DNA of 46,945 nt from an uncultured Oscillibacter sp. (GTDB lineage: Bacteria; Bacillota; Clostridia; Oscillospirales; Oscillospiraceae): contig URKI01000013.1 in assembly GCA_900548505.1 (NCBI GenBank), positions 1 to 46,945 on the forward strand, in the 5' to 3' direction. The notes beneath the pieces are model-generated. The model searched no databases and was not told where the DNA came from. It saw only the letters and a program-made list of their open reading frames with translations. Shown here piece after piece: positions 9,192 to 18,302 of this stretch (position 1 is the stretch's first letter; every line of letters starts with the position of its first letter). The translations under genes were made by a program, and so were the position numbers.

Positions 9192-9578
9192 ATGAATTCC
9201 AATGACTTGAAGAGAGGACCGTCCACGGGACTGTGCCTGCTGACCGTTGCGGTCGGATTGGAACTTCTCGGCTGTGGACTGCTGTTTGACGGCCCTATTT
9301 CCGAAAATATCTTTCGCTCTAGTGAAAGTCAGATGATTGTAGCACTGCTGCTGGTGGCGTCGCTGGTTCAGTGGCTCCTTTTGCGCAGTGAGCTTCTGGT
9401 TGTGGCAAAATGGCTTCCCATCATTTTTTCCGCCGTTGGGATCGCGCTGAGTGTGATCGTGGATGCCGGAGGCGGTTGGATCGCTGCGCTCTGGCTCGCA
9501 TCGCTGAGCGTACCGCTGTATCTTGGTTCTGCGGCAGTCATTTTTCTCTATCGCCTGATCATGCGGCTGGATGGATGA
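9192..9578 (+). CDS. Small four-helix membrane protein, unknown
   Basis: 128 residues with four hydrophobic stretches (about 14-33, 47-65, 69-92 and 97-121) and short polar ends, so an integral membrane protein. I recognise no family. ATG start with GAAAGGGGGCTGGCGT in front. It stands alone between the polC terminator and its own terminator, with its own promoter, so it is a monocistronic accessory gene; its base composition is less GC-biased than its neighbours. No catalytic or binding residues stand out. Confidence 0.75.
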   Translation: MNSNDLKRGPSTGLCLLTVAVGLELLGCGLLFDGPISENIFRSSESQMIVALLLVASLVQWLLLRSELLVVAKWLPIIFSAVGIALSVIVDAGGGWIAALWLASLSVPLYLGSAAVIFLYRLIMRLDG

Positions 9579-9604
9579 CCTTTATCAGATATGTGCTGTA
9601 TCAA

Positions 9605-9642
9605 ATAAGCCCCCACCCTGTGAAAGCAGGGTGGGGGCTTAT
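9605..9642. terminator. Bidirectional terminator hairpin
   Basis: A perfect 16-base-pair stem (9605-9620 with 9627-9642) around a six-base loop, between the convergent 9192 gene and the DUF1643 gene. There is no long T run on either side, so efficiency is uncertain, but the stem is G+C-rich and well placed for both. Confidence 0.75.
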
Positions 9643-9687
9643 CTGATTCAGAAGCTCACTTACCGAACCAACTCTACGATTTTATCT

Positions 9688-10308
9688 TCATTTTCCCATC
9701 TGCTTGGCAAGATAGGCAGAGATATCGAAGTCCAGCAGTGCCGTGTCCCGCTTGAGATAGAGGGGATGGTGGGGATGTCCAGACTTCAGTAGGGGACCGG
9801 CGGTGAACCACCGTGCCCCTGCCGCGGCGCCGTCGGCGGCAAAATCCGCCATGCAGGGGATGAGATAATCCCGCTTCATAATGATGTTGCCCCAGGCGGC
9901 CCACACGGCAGGCGCAGGGGACAACGACAAAAGGTAGCGGAACGCCTTGCGGTTTTCCTCGTGCAAAGCGGGATTATAGACCCGCTCCATATCGTCCGGC
10001 CGGGTGGCCCGCTGGGCGTAGACATTGAACATCAAAAAGCTGTCATACCCGTTGGAATGGGCGATCCGCTCCACGGACTGCAGCGTAGGGTCCAGGGCGT
10101 CCGGCGCGGCGGTGGAAGGGTTGATGCCGATACAGATGAGGGGGCGGCTGCCCCGGGTCCCCAGGATGTACCGGTACTCGGAATAGCGGTTGGGCACGTA
10201 CAGCCAGCGGGACACATCGTAGTCCGGCGAGGGACGCAGTGACTCTTCCAGTGCCGGAGCAAAAGGCTCCAGTGTCAGGGCGCTGGTGGGTGCGGCGGGA
10301 ATATGCAT
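9688..10308 (-). CDS. DUF1643 family protein
   Basis: 206 residues. Visible family blocks: a Tyr/Arg-rich opening (RWLYVPNRYSEYRYILGTRG), then ICIGINPSTAAPDALDPTL, FLMFNVYAQRATRP, and VWAAWGN, ending with a GHPHHPLYLKRD block. I recognise this as DUF1643 (PF07799), whose biochemical function is not established to my knowledge; the GxNPS and NxYAxRATxP motifs suggest an enzyme fold. The chosen ATG has a clean AGGAGG nine bases ahead (revcomp of 10318-10323); the longer frame back to 10383 has no ribosome site. It diverges from addB. Confidence 0.85.
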   Translation of the reverse strand: MHIPAAPTSALTLEPFAPALEESLRPSPDYDVSRWLYVPNRYSEYRYILGTRGSRPLICIGINPSTAAPDALDPTLQSVERIAHSNGYDSFLMFNVYAQRATRPDDMERVYNPALHEENRKAFRYLLSLSPAPAVWAAWGNIIMKRDYLIPCMADFAADGAAAGARWFTAGPLLKSGHPHHPLYLKRDTALLDFDISAYLAKQMGK

Positions 10309-10340
10309 AGGCGTATGCCTCCTGAATTCGACTTTTTCCC

Positions 10341-10369
10341 AGCATAGCATACCCCGCAGGAAAAGGCAA
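10341..10369 (-). promoter_or_regulatory. Promoter of the DUF1643 gene
   Basis: On the minus strand TTGCCT (10369-10364), 17 bases, TATGCT (10346-10341). Part of a 28-base stretch (10340-10367) that recurs with 23 matches at 41172-41199 in front of nth. Confidence 0.65.
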
Positions 10370-10396
10370 CGGACTCTGTTCACCGGGGCGGAAATG

Positions 10397-10405
10397 TGGT
10401 ATCAT
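10397..10405 (+). promoter_or_regulatory. Extended -10 element for addB
   Basis: TGGTATCAT is an extended -10 (TGn plus TATCAT) about 36 bases before the addB start. The expected -35 position (TGTTCA, 10377-10382) is poor, which is usual for extended -10 promoters. A very similar GTGTGGTATGAT lies before rarA. Confidence 0.5.
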
Positions 10406-10440
10406 GACCAACATGAGAACTTGGAAAAGGAGCTGGGCCA

Positions 10441-13400
10441 ATGCTGACGATATGGATGGGGCGGTCAAAAACAGGAAAGACCGATGCGGTGCTTTCGCAA
10501 ATCGGCGCCCTGGGAGACAGCGGAAAACAGATCCTGCTGGTGCCGGAGCACGTCTCCCATTTGGCGGAGATTGATCTTTGCCGCGCCTGCGGCCCCACGG
10601 TCAGCCGCCACGCGGAGGTGCTGAGTTTCCGCCGTCTGGGGGAGCGGGTGCTCTCTCTGACCGGCGGGCTCACCCAGGTGACGCTGGACGCAGGCGGCAA
10701 GCTTTTGACCATGCAGAAAGCGCTGGGGGAGGTGGCCTCCTCGCTGACGGTCTACCGCCGCCCCTCCCAAAAGGCGGCCTTTTTGCAGCAGCTCCTGGAT
10801 CTGACGGACGAGCTGCGCAGCTATGAAGTGACGCCCGCCATGCTCTATGAGCAGTCGGAACAGATCCCGGGAGCCACCGGGGAAAAGCTCCGGGATCTGA
10901 GCCTTTTATACGGTGCCTATGAAGCCAGGCTCCGCAGGCCGGGACTGGACGCCCGGGACCGGATGAGCAAGCTGTGTGACCACCTGGAGGAATCCGGCTA
11001 CGCCGTAGGTAAGGATATTTTTCTGGACGGCTTCACCTACTTTAACGCCCAGGAGCGGCGGGTGCTGTCCATCCTCTTGCGGCAGGCCCGGTCCGTGACA
11101 GTGACGCTTCTGGGAGAGCCGGACAGCCGGGAAGAGCTTTTCGAGATCTCCCTCAAAACACTGGAACAGCTGCGGCGGCTCGCCCGGGAGGCCGGCTGCG
11201 GCGTGGAGATACATACGCTGCACGCTCAGGATACCGGGCCGCTGCGTCACCTGGAGCGGCATCTGTTCGGATCGCCGGAGCCCTATGCCGGCGAGCAGGT
11301 GCCCATCCATGTGCTGGAGGCAGAGAACCTCTATTCCGAGGTGGAGCAGGCTGCCGCCCGCATCCTGCATCTGACGGGGGAGGGCAGCTGCCGCTACCGG
11401 GATATCATGGTCAGTGCCCGCAACATGGCGGACTACGAGGGTACCATTGAGACTGTGTTCGAGCGCTACGGCATCCCTGTGTACCTCAGCCGCCGCAGCG
11501 ATATCCTGGAAAAGCCTGCGCTGGCATTGCTGGGCGGTGTCCTGGCATCCATCGGCGGCGGCTATGAGTATGAGGACATGTTCCAGTGGCTCAAGACCGG
11601 CCTTGCGGGACTTTCTGCCGAGGAGTGCGACCTGCTGGAAAACTATGTGATCCGCTGGCAGATCCACGGCAGCATGTGGCTGCGGGACATAGACTGGACA
11701 GACCATCCGGCGGGGTATGGCGGGATTTGGGATGAGACACAGCAGGCACGCCTGGAGGAGATCAACACCCTGCGGCGCCGTGTCTGTGCGCCCCTTTGCA
11801 AGCTTGCAGAAGGGCTGAAAGCCGGAGAAACCGCAAGAGAGAAAGTGGAAGCCCTTTACATATTCCTGGAGTCGCTCTCCCTGCAGCAGTCCCTGGAGCA
11901 GCAAATGGAGCAGCAGGCTGCCGATGGGCGGCTCCAGGACGCGGAGGAGACGGCCCAGCTATGGGAGATCCTGTGCGGCGTGCTGGACCAGTTCGTGGAG
12001 ATCCTGGGCGACGAGCCCATGGACCTGGACGAATTTACCCGGCTGCTGCGGCAGATCCTCACTCAGTACAGCATCGGCACTATCCCGGTGTCCCTAGATC
12101 AGGTATCCGTATCGGAGATCACCCGTAACGACCGCCACACGGTGCGGCATCTGATTTTCCTGGGAGCCAATGACCATGTGCTGCCTGCTGTTGGGCAGAG
12201 CAGTGGAATTTTAAATGAAGACGACCGGGAAGAGCTGGCCAGGGCAGGCATCCGTCTGGCCCCCTCCGGCATGGAGCAGATGGGCATCGAGCTCCAGTGC
12301 ATCTATGCCTCTTTGACCCAGCCCACGGAGGGACTTTGGCTGAGCTATCCGGTCAGCGATGTGACGGGCAGCGTTCTGCGCCCGGCATTCATCGTGGAGC
12401 GCCTGCTGACACTGTTTCCCGCGTTGCAGGCCCGGCAGGAAAGCGCCGACAAGGAATATCGCCTTACAGCGTTGCAGCCTGCGCTGGAAGAGGCAGGGCA
12501 GGACCGGCAGGGTGCGCTCTGGCAGTATTTTGCCCAGCGGGGGGACTGCACTGCCCAGCTTTCCGCCATGGAGCGCGCCGCAGCGCTGCGGCGGGGGAGA
12601 CTTTCTCCGGCGGCTGTTCAGGCGCTGTACGGAAAGCGCGTCAGCATGTCCGCCTCCCGGCTGGAACGGATGCGCTCGTGCCACTTTGCCTATTTCATGG
12701 AGTACGGCCTGCGGGCCAAAAAGCGGGAGCCTGCCGCTTTCGACGCGCCCCAGATCGGTACGTTCCTCCATTATCTTTTGGAGAATGTGACCCGGGACAC
12801 CATGGCTATGGGCGGCTTTGCCCAGGTGGAGCAGGAGGAACTGCGGGTCATGGTGCGCCGGTATATGGATCGCTACGTGACCGAGGAACTGCACGATTTC
12901 CAAAACCGCACCACCCGCTTCCGCTATCTTTTCTCCCGTCTGCGCAACACCGCCTACGCCATCGTGGAACAGGTTGCGGACGAGCTGCGTCACTCGGACT
13001 TTGTGCCCCTGGCCTTTGAGCTGAGCTTCGGGGATCACGGGACACTTCCGGCTGTGGAGATCTCCGAGCCGGGCAGCCAGCTGCGCCTAGGCGGCAAAGT
13101 AGACCGGGTAGACGGATGGCTCAAGGACGGCAAGCTCTATCTGCGGGTGGTAGACTATAAATCCGGCCGCAAGGCCTTTGACCTGGCAGCAGTGCGAATG
13201 GGACTGGATATTCAGATGCTTCTCTATCTTTTCACCCTGCAAAAGGAGGGGAAGGCCCACTTCGGCCATGAGGTGGAGCCTGCCGGTGTGCTGTATCTGC
13301 CGGCAAGAGACGAGATCTTGGCCGCCGAGCGCAGCATTTCCCCGGAAAAGCTGGCCCAGGAGACGGCCAAGCAGCTGCGTCGCTCCGGCCTGCTGCTCTC

Positions 13401-13761
13401 CGACCCAGAGGTCCTGCAGGCCATGGAGCATGAGTCGCTGACGGAGCCGAAATTTCTGCCGCTGCGGGTGGGCCGGGACGGCAGCATCGCCGGCAGCATC
13501 GCCTCCACGGCCCAGCTGGGCAAGCTGGGGCGGTATGTAGAAAAGCTGCTGCATCAGATCGCCCGGGAGATCCGGGACGGCAATATCGACGCGGACCCCT
13601 GCTGCAAAAGCGAGGAGGACAGCTTCTGCCAGTACTGCGACTGGGCGGAGGCCTGTCACTTCCAGGATGGACGGGACAGCGATCATCTGAACTATATCCT
13701 GCCGATCAAGCCCGAGGAGTTCTGGGCCCGGCTGGAAGACGAACAGGAAGGAGGGCTGTGA
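10441..13761 (+). CDS. addB: ATP-dependent nuclease subunit B (AddB/RexB)
   Basis: Partner of AddA in the helicase-nuclease that resects double-strand breaks for RecA-dependent repair. 1106 residues. N-terminal P-loop GRSKTGKT (about 8-15) in an otherwise inactive helicase part; C-terminal RecB-like nuclease with IGTFLHYLLE (about 776), LGGKVDRVDG and VVDYKSGRKA (about 903). The family's iron-sulphur cluster is complete: Cys747 (in RMRSCHFAYF) plus Cys1063, Cys1066 and Cys1072 in FCQYCDWAEAC. ATG start behind AAAAGGAGCTGGGCCA. The stop is three bases ahead of the addA start, so the two are co-translated. Confidence 0.96.
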   Translation: MLTIWMGRSKTGKTDAVLSQIGALGDSGKQILLVPEHVSHLAEIDLCRACGPTVSRHAEVLSFRRLGERVLSLTGGLTQVTLDAGGKLLTMQKALGEVASSLTVYRRPSQKAAFLQQLLDLTDELRSYEVTPAMLYEQSEQIPGATGEKLRDLSLLYGAYEARLRRPGLDARDRMSKLCDHLEESGYAVGKDIFLDGFTYFNAQERRVLSILLRQARSVTVTLLGEPDSREELFEISLKTLEQLRRLAREAGCGVEIHTLHAQDTGPLRHLERHLFGSPEPYAGEQVPIHVLEAENLYSEVEQAAARILHLTGEGSCRYRDIMVSARNMADYEGTIETVFERYGIPVYLSRRSDILEKPALALLGGVLASIGGGYEYEDMFQWLKTGLAGLSAEECDLLENYVIRWQIHGSMWLRDIDWTDHPAGYGGIWDETQQARLEEINTLRRRVCAPLCKLAEGLKAGETAREKVEALYIFLESLSLQQSLEQQMEQQAADGRLQDAEETAQLWEILCGVLDQFVEILGDEPMDLDEFTRLLRQILTQYSIGTIPVSLDQVSVSEITRNDRHTVRHLIFLGANDHVLPAVGQSSGILNEDDREELARAGIRLAPSGMEQMGIELQCIYASLTQPTEGLWLSYPVSDVTGSVLRPAFIVERLLTLFPALQARQESADKEYRLTALQPALEEAGQDRQGALWQYFAQRGDCTAQLSAMERAAALRRGRLSPAAVQALYGKRVSMSASRLERMRSCHFAYFMEYGLRAKKREPAAFDAPQIGTFLHYLLENVTRDTMAMGGFAQVEQEELRVMVRRYMDRYVTEELHDFQNRTTRFRYLFSRLRNTAYAIVEQVADELRHSDFVPLAFELSFGDHGTLPAVEISEPGSQLRLGGKVDRVDGWLKDGKLYLRVVDYKSGRKAFDLAAVRMGLDIQMLLYLFTLQKEGKAHFGHEVEPAGVLYLPARDEILAAERSISPEKLAQETAKQLRRSGLLLSDPEVLQAMEHESLTEPKFLPLRVGRDGSIAGSIASTAQLGKLGRYVEKLLHQIAREIRDGNIDADPCCKSEEDSFCQYCDWAEACHFQDGRDSDHLNYILPIKPEEFWARLEDEQEGGL

Positions 13762-13764
13762 GCC

Positions 13765-16700
13765 ATGGCGGAAATTCAACTGACTGCCGCCCAGCAGGCG
13801 GTGGTGGACAACCGGGGCGGCAGCCTGCTGGTGTCCGCTGCCGCCGGTTCCGGCAAGACCAAGGTGCTGGTGGACCGTCTTTTCCTGTATGTGACCCGGG
13901 ACCGGTGCAGCGTGGACGACTTTCTCATCATCACCTACACCAAGGCGGCCGCTGCGGAACTGCGGGGCAAGATCGCCGCGGAGCTGAACCGCCGTCTGGC
14001 GGCAGACCCGGGCAACGCCCACCTTCGCCGGCAGCTGCTGCGGGTATACCGGGCGGATATCAAGACTGTGGACGCCTTCTGTACGGCGCTGCTGCGGGAG
14101 AACACGCACCTGCTGCCCAAGGACGACGAACAGCACGCGCTGACACCGGACTTCCGTGTGCTGGACGAGGGCGATGCGGCCCTGGTGCGCCAGCGGGTGC
14201 TGGAGCGGACCCTGGAATCTTTTTATGACACCCTGGATGAGGCAGGCGCCTTACTGGCGGATACCTTAGGTTCCGGGCGGGATGACCGGGCATTGGAATC
14301 GCTGGTGCTGGAGATCCACGAAAAGCTCCAGAGCCATGCCTATCCTGAGCAATGGCTGGAAAAGAACCAGGCAGCCTGGTCCTCTCTTGGCGGCAGCTTT
14401 GACGATACCCCCTATGCCGCTGTGCTGCTGGCAGACGTTCACCGCCAGGCAGCCCATTGGGCGGCCCTGCTGCGGCGCAGCGCTGCCGACACGGCGGGAG
14501 ACGAGGCCCTGGAGCGGGGCTACGGAGAAAAATTCCGCGCCAGCGCAGAGACGTTCGACGCTTTGGCGGAATGCAGCGGCTGGGAGGAGGCCCGCCGGGC
14601 GGCGGATGCCGTTTCGTTTCCCCGCCTGACTACCCCAAAAGGCCGCAAGGATGAGCCGGAGGTGGTCGCACTCAAGACGGTGTGGGAGGCCTGTAAGGCC
14701 CAATTCAAGAAGATCACCAAACTGCTGGATGTGAGCGGGGAGGAGGCCATGGAGGACTTGCGGGCCATGGCGTCCGCCATGGAGGCCCTGCTGCGGCTGA
14801 CCGGCGAGTTCTCCCGGAGATATCAGGCGGAAAAGCTCCGACTCAACGCGGCGGACTTCTCTGACCAGGAGCATCTGGCCCTGCGGCTGTTGGTGGGGGA
14901 GGACGGCACCCCCACAGAGCTTGGGCGGCAGGTATCCCAGCGATACCAGGAAATCCTGGTGGATGAATACCAGGACACCAACGAGGTACAAAACGCCATT
15001 TTCCGGGCAGTGTCCCGGGACGGGCAGAATATTTTCACGGTGGGCGACGTAAAGCAGAGCATTTACCGTTTCCGTCTGGCAGACCCCACCATCTTTCTGG
15101 AGAAGTATGCCCGGTTCCTCCCCTATGAGCAGGCAGAGCCGGGACAGGAGCGCAAGATCCTGCTCTCCCAGAATTTCCGCTCCCGGCGGGAGATCCTGGA
15201 TGCGGCAAACTTCGTCTTTTCCAATATCCTCTCAACCGATATGGGCGACATGGAGTATGGGGAGGACGAGGCGCTGCATTTCGGCGCGTCCTACTATCCT
15301 CCCCGACAGGACTGCGACACGGAGTTCCATCTCATCTGTGCCCGACAGCGTTCCGGGGAAGAAGACCTCCCGGTGAAGAAGCTCACCGCAGAGGCACGGT
15401 TTGTGGCGAAGCGGATCCGCGCCCTGCTGGACGAGGGTTATCCTGTCACCGGCGGAGACGGGACGCTGCGCCCCTGCCGCCCGGAGGACATTGTGATCCT
15501 GATGCGCTCGCCGGGCAGCCGCTCGGCCGCCTTTGCCCAAGCCCTTGCAGAGCAGGATATTCCCTGTGCTTTTGAAGCCCAGGAGGACTTTTTCCAGACC
15601 ATGGAGATCTCCGTCATGCTGGGGCTGCTGCAGATCATCGACAATCCCCGGCAGGATGTGCCCCTGATCGCGGTACTGCGCTCTCCGGTATTCGGCTTCA
15701 CGCCGGACCGGCTGGCCCAGATCCGCGCCAGGACGCCAGGCGGCGACTTCTACGACGCGGTAGCCGCGGATGACGGGGAGGATTGCCGGGCATTTCTGGA
15801 AACGCTCAACGGCCTGCGGGCCGCAGCCAGGGACATGCGGGTACACCGCCTGCTCTGGCACATCTACAATACGCTGGATATCCTGGGCATCTTCGCCGCC
15901 ATGGACGGCGGCGCCGTCCGCAAGGAGAATCTCATTGCCCTCAGCCGCCATGCCCAACGGTTTGAGGCGGGCGGCTACCGTGGCCTCTTTGCCTTTGTCA
16001 CCCATCTGCAGCGGCTTCTGGAGGCCGGCGAGGCGCCGGTGACGGGAGGTGCCGGCTCAGTAGGCGGCGTGGGCTTGATGAGCATCCACAAGTCCAAGGG
16101 CCTGGAATTCCCCATCGTGATCCTGGCGGATCTGGATCATGCTTTTTCCCGGCAGGATTTCGATACGCCTGTTCTGGTGCATCCTCAAATGGGGCTGGGC
16201 CCCAAGCGGGTGGACCTGGACCGCAAGATCAAATACCCGACCCTTGCAAGAGAGGCCATCGCCGGTACCCTCCGGCGGGAAAATCTCTCTGAGGAGCTGC
16301 GGGTACTGTACGTGGCCATGACCCGTCCCAAGGAAAAACTCATACTGGTGGACGCCATGTACCACGCGGAGGGAAGGCTCCAAAAGCTCGCGTCTGTCGC
16401 CTCCTGCCCGGTGCTGCCGGAGACAGTGGCATCCTGCTCCAACTTCGGCGAGTGGCTGCTGCTGCCTCTTTTGTGCCGTAGCGAGGCTCAGAGCCTGCGG
16501 CAGCTGGGCCAGAGCACGGTGCAGCAGCTCTACACCGGGGATACGGCGCCCTGGCAGGTATTCATTCACGACGCGCAGGCCTTTGCCTCCGCCCCGCGTC
16601 CTGCCGCTTCGCCAGACACCGCGCAGGATGCACAGGGCAGGGAAACCGCCTTTGATCCCCGGCTTTTGGAGCGCGTTTACCCCTATGCCCGGGAGACGGT

Positions 16701-17352
16701 GCTCCCCTCCAAGGTGACCGCCACCCAGCTCAAGGGTCGGGCACTGGATCAGGAGATCGCGGAAAACGCAGCCCATACACCGTATCTCCGGCCACTGTCC
16801 CAGCCTCGGTTCCGGCAGGAGGGCGCAGGCTTGACGCCAGCGGAGCAGGGCACCGCCACCCACCTGGCACTCCAGTATCTGGACTTTTCCGATTGGGACG
16901 CAGCCGGGCAGGTGGAGCGCCTGCGGGCGCGGCAGCTTTTGTCGCCGGAGCAGGCCGCAGCAGTGGACACCGCTGCCCTGGAGCGGTTTTTGCAAAGCGG
17001 TCTTGCCGACGAGATCCGCGCCGGACACAACGTGCTGCGGGAATACCGCTTCACGCTGCTGATGGATGCCTCTTTCTATGATCCTGCCGCCTCTGCCGGC
17101 GATGAGATGCTGCTGCAGGGCGTGGTGGACTGCTGCTTTGAAACGGAGCAGGGCATCACCGTGGTGGACTTCAAGACGGACCGGGTATTCCGTGAAGAAG
17201 ACCTTACCCGCCGGGCGGAGGAATACCGTCCCCAGCTGGAGGCATACAGCCGTGCGCTGGAAAAGGTACTGGAAAAGCCGGTGGTGCGCCGGGTGCTCTA
17301 TTTTCTGGCGCCGGGCAGAGAGGTAGAGCTCTCTCCCAAGGCCGCAGAATAA
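13765..17352 (+). CDS. addA: ATP-dependent helicase-nuclease subunit A (AddA/RexA)
   Basis: UvrD/Rep-type superfamily 1 helicase fused to a RecB-family nuclease; with AddB it unwinds and degrades broken ends. 1195 residues. Walker A SAAAGSGKT (Lys31), motif Ic/II region ending VDEYQDTNEVQ (about 400), motif III GDVKQSIYRFRLADP, motif V SIHKSKGLEFPIVIL and motif VI LRVLYVAMTRPKEKL. The C-terminal nuclease has GTATHLALQYLDF, GVVDCCFE and VVDFKTDR (Asp1135 and Lys1137). Start ATG has AGGAGGGCTGTGAGCC upstream, the Shine-Dalgarno lying inside the addB end. No terminator hairpin follows before the rpmE promoter; the gap is A-rich. Confidence 0.97.
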   Translation: MAEIQLTAAQQAVVDNRGGSLLVSAAAGSGKTKVLVDRLFLYVTRDRCSVDDFLIITYTKAAAAELRGKIAAELNRRLAADPGNAHLRRQLLRVYRADIKTVDAFCTALLRENTHLLPKDDEQHALTPDFRVLDEGDAALVRQRVLERTLESFYDTLDEAGALLADTLGSGRDDRALESLVLEIHEKLQSHAYPEQWLEKNQAAWSSLGGSFDDTPYAAVLLADVHRQAAHWAALLRRSAADTAGDEALERGYGEKFRASAETFDALAECSGWEEARRAADAVSFPRLTTPKGRKDEPEVVALKTVWEACKAQFKKITKLLDVSGEEAMEDLRAMASAMEALLRLTGEFSRRYQAEKLRLNAADFSDQEHLALRLLVGEDGTPTELGRQVSQRYQEILVDEYQDTNEVQNAIFRAVSRDGQNIFTVGDVKQSIYRFRLADPTIFLEKYARFLPYEQAEPGQERKILLSQNFRSRREILDAANFVFSNILSTDMGDMEYGEDEALHFGASYYPPRQDCDTEFHLICARQRSGEEDLPVKKLTAEARFVAKRIRALLDEGYPVTGGDGTLRPCRPEDIVILMRSPGSRSAAFAQALAEQDIPCAFEAQEDFFQTMEISVMLGLLQIIDNPRQDVPLIAVLRSPVFGFTPDRLAQIRARTPGGDFYDAVAADDGEDCRAFLETLNGLRAAARDMRVHRLLWHIYNTLDILGIFAAMDGGAVRKENLIALSRHAQRFEAGGYRGLFAFVTHLQRLLEAGEAPVTGGAGSVGGVGLMSIHKSKGLEFPIVILADLDHAFSRQDFDTPVLVHPQMGLGPKRVDLDRKIKYPTLAREAIAGTLRRENLSEELRVLYVAMTRPKEKLILVDAMYHAEGRLQKLASVASCPVLPETVASCSNFGEWLLLPLLCRSEAQSLRQLGQSTVQQLYTGDTAPWQVFIHDAQAFASAPRPAASPDTAQDAQGRETAFDPRLLERVYPYARETVLPSKVTATQLKGRALDQEIAENAAHTPYLRPLSQPRFRQEGAGLTPAEQGTATHLALQYLDFSDWDAAGQVERLRARQLLSPEQAAAVDTAALERFLQSGLADEIRAGHNVLREYRFTLLMDASFYDPAASAGDEMLLQGVVDCCFETEQGITVVDFKTDRVFREEDLTRRAEEYRPQLEAYSRALEKVLEKPVVRRVLYFLAPGREVELSPKAAE

Positions 17353-17388
17353 CGAAAAATAGAAAAAACAAAAAATTTCAAAAAACAC

Positions 17389-17417
17389 TTGCATAATGAA
17401 AAAAACTATGCTAAACT
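17389..17417 (+). promoter_or_regulatory. rpmE promoter
   Basis: TTGCAT (17389-17394), 17 bases, TAAACT (17412-17417), in an A-rich stretch directly after addA. The rpmE ribosome site (AAAGAGGTG) follows at 17451-17459. Confidence 0.7.
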
Positions 17418-17470
17418 AAGTGTCGCCTTTGTAAAGGATAAGCTGGAAAAGAAAGAGGTGAACAAGAGCA

Positions 17471-17674
17471 ATGAAGGAAGGAATCCATCCCAATTATCAG
17501 CAGACTACGATTACTTGCGCCTGCGGTAATGTGATTGAGACAGGTTCTACCAAGAAGGATATCAAGGTGGAAGTCTGCTCTAAGTGTCACCCCTTCTTCA
17601 CGGGTAAGCAGAAGCTGGTGGATACTGGCGGACGCGTGGCCAAGTTCAACAAGAAGTTCGGCCTGGACAAGTAA
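17471..17674 (+). CDS. rpmE: 50S ribosomal protein L31, zinc form
   Basis: 67-residue large-subunit protein at the central protuberance. It is the zinc-binding (C+) type: Cys16, Cys18, Cys36 and Cys39 (ITCACGN and VCSKCHPFFTG). Start MKEGIHPNY is canonical. Monocistronic, with its own promoter and terminator. Zinc-free L31 paralogues usually take over under zinc limitation; none is in this window. Confidence 0.98.
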   Translation: MKEGIHPNYQQTTITCACGNVIETGSTKKDIKVEVCSKCHPFFTGKQKLVDTGGRVAKFNKKFGLDK

Positions 17675-17690
17675 GTCTGACACGATCACA

Positions 17691-17722
17691 AAAGGGTCTG
17701 CCATTTGGCAGGCCCTTTTTAT
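17691..17722 (+). terminator. rpmE terminator
   Basis: Stem AAAGGGTCTGCC with GGCAGGCCCTTT (one G-U pair), four-base loop (17703-17706), then TT. Placed 17 bases past the rpmE stop. Confidence 0.9.
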
Positions 17723-17750
17723 TTACTTTTTTCCCTGGGGCGCATATACT
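17722..17750 (+). promoter_or_regulatory. Promoter of the flavin reductase-hflX operon
   Basis: TTTACT (17722-17727), 17 bases, TATACT (17745-17750), just after the rpmE terminator and about 38 bases before the next start codon. Confidence 0.55.
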
Positions 17751-17787
17751 GATGGTATCTGAACGTCAAAGGGAGGAGCGTGCCGCC

Positions 17788-18294
17788 ATGAAGCTGCAGC
17801 CTGTGGACATCCAGACCCTGACGCCGGAGATCTTCTCCGTATTCGGCCGGCGAAACGCCCTGCTGACCGCCGGAGCGGAGGGGAAAGTCAATCCCATGAC
17901 CATCGGCTGGTGCCAGCTGGGACGTCTTTGGAGCATCCCCGTGTGCACCGTGTATGTGCGCCCGGAGCGCTATACCTATTCGCTGATGGAGCAGGGGGAC
18001 TATTTCACCGTCTCCGTATTCCCCGAGGAGGCAGGCAACATTCTGCGCCTTTGCGGCACGAAGAGCGGCCGGGACGTGGACAAGGTCGCCGCCTGCGGCC
18101 TGACGCTGCGCCGCGGGGCAGGGGAGGCTCCGTTCTTTGACGAGGCGGAATGGGTGCTGGTGTGCAGGAAACTCTACGCACAGGACCTGAGTGAATCGTG
18201 CGTGCGGGACGGGACCCATATCCTGCACCATTACGGCGCCCAGGGCTGGCACAGGATGTATGTAGGCGAGGTCGTGGAGGCCTACGCCAGATAA
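17788..18294 (+). CDS. Flavin reductase-like domain protein
   Basis: 168 residues of the FMN-binding split-barrel, flavin reductase-like group. The typical early block is AEGKVNPMTIGWCQLG (flavin phosphate region), followed by PVCTVYVRPERYTYSLME and YFTVSVFPEE; the C-terminus ends in a barrel strand MYVGEVVEAY. Such proteins bind FMN and reduce it or act as small flavoproteins of unknown substrate; the substrate cannot be read here. The ATG at 17788 has GGGAGGAG eight bases upstream and is preferred to the longer GTG-initiated frame. Eight bases separate it from hflX. Confidence 0.85.
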   Translation: MKLQPVDIQTLTPEIFSVFGRRNALLTAGAEGKVNPMTIGWCQLGRLWSIPVCTVYVRPERYTYSLMEQGDYFTVSVFPEEAGNILRLCGTKSGRDVDKVAACGLTLRRGAGEAPFFDEAEWVLVCRKLYAQDLSESCVRDGTHILHHYGAQGWHRMYVGEVVEAYAR

Positions 18295-18302
18295 GGAGTA
18301 CT

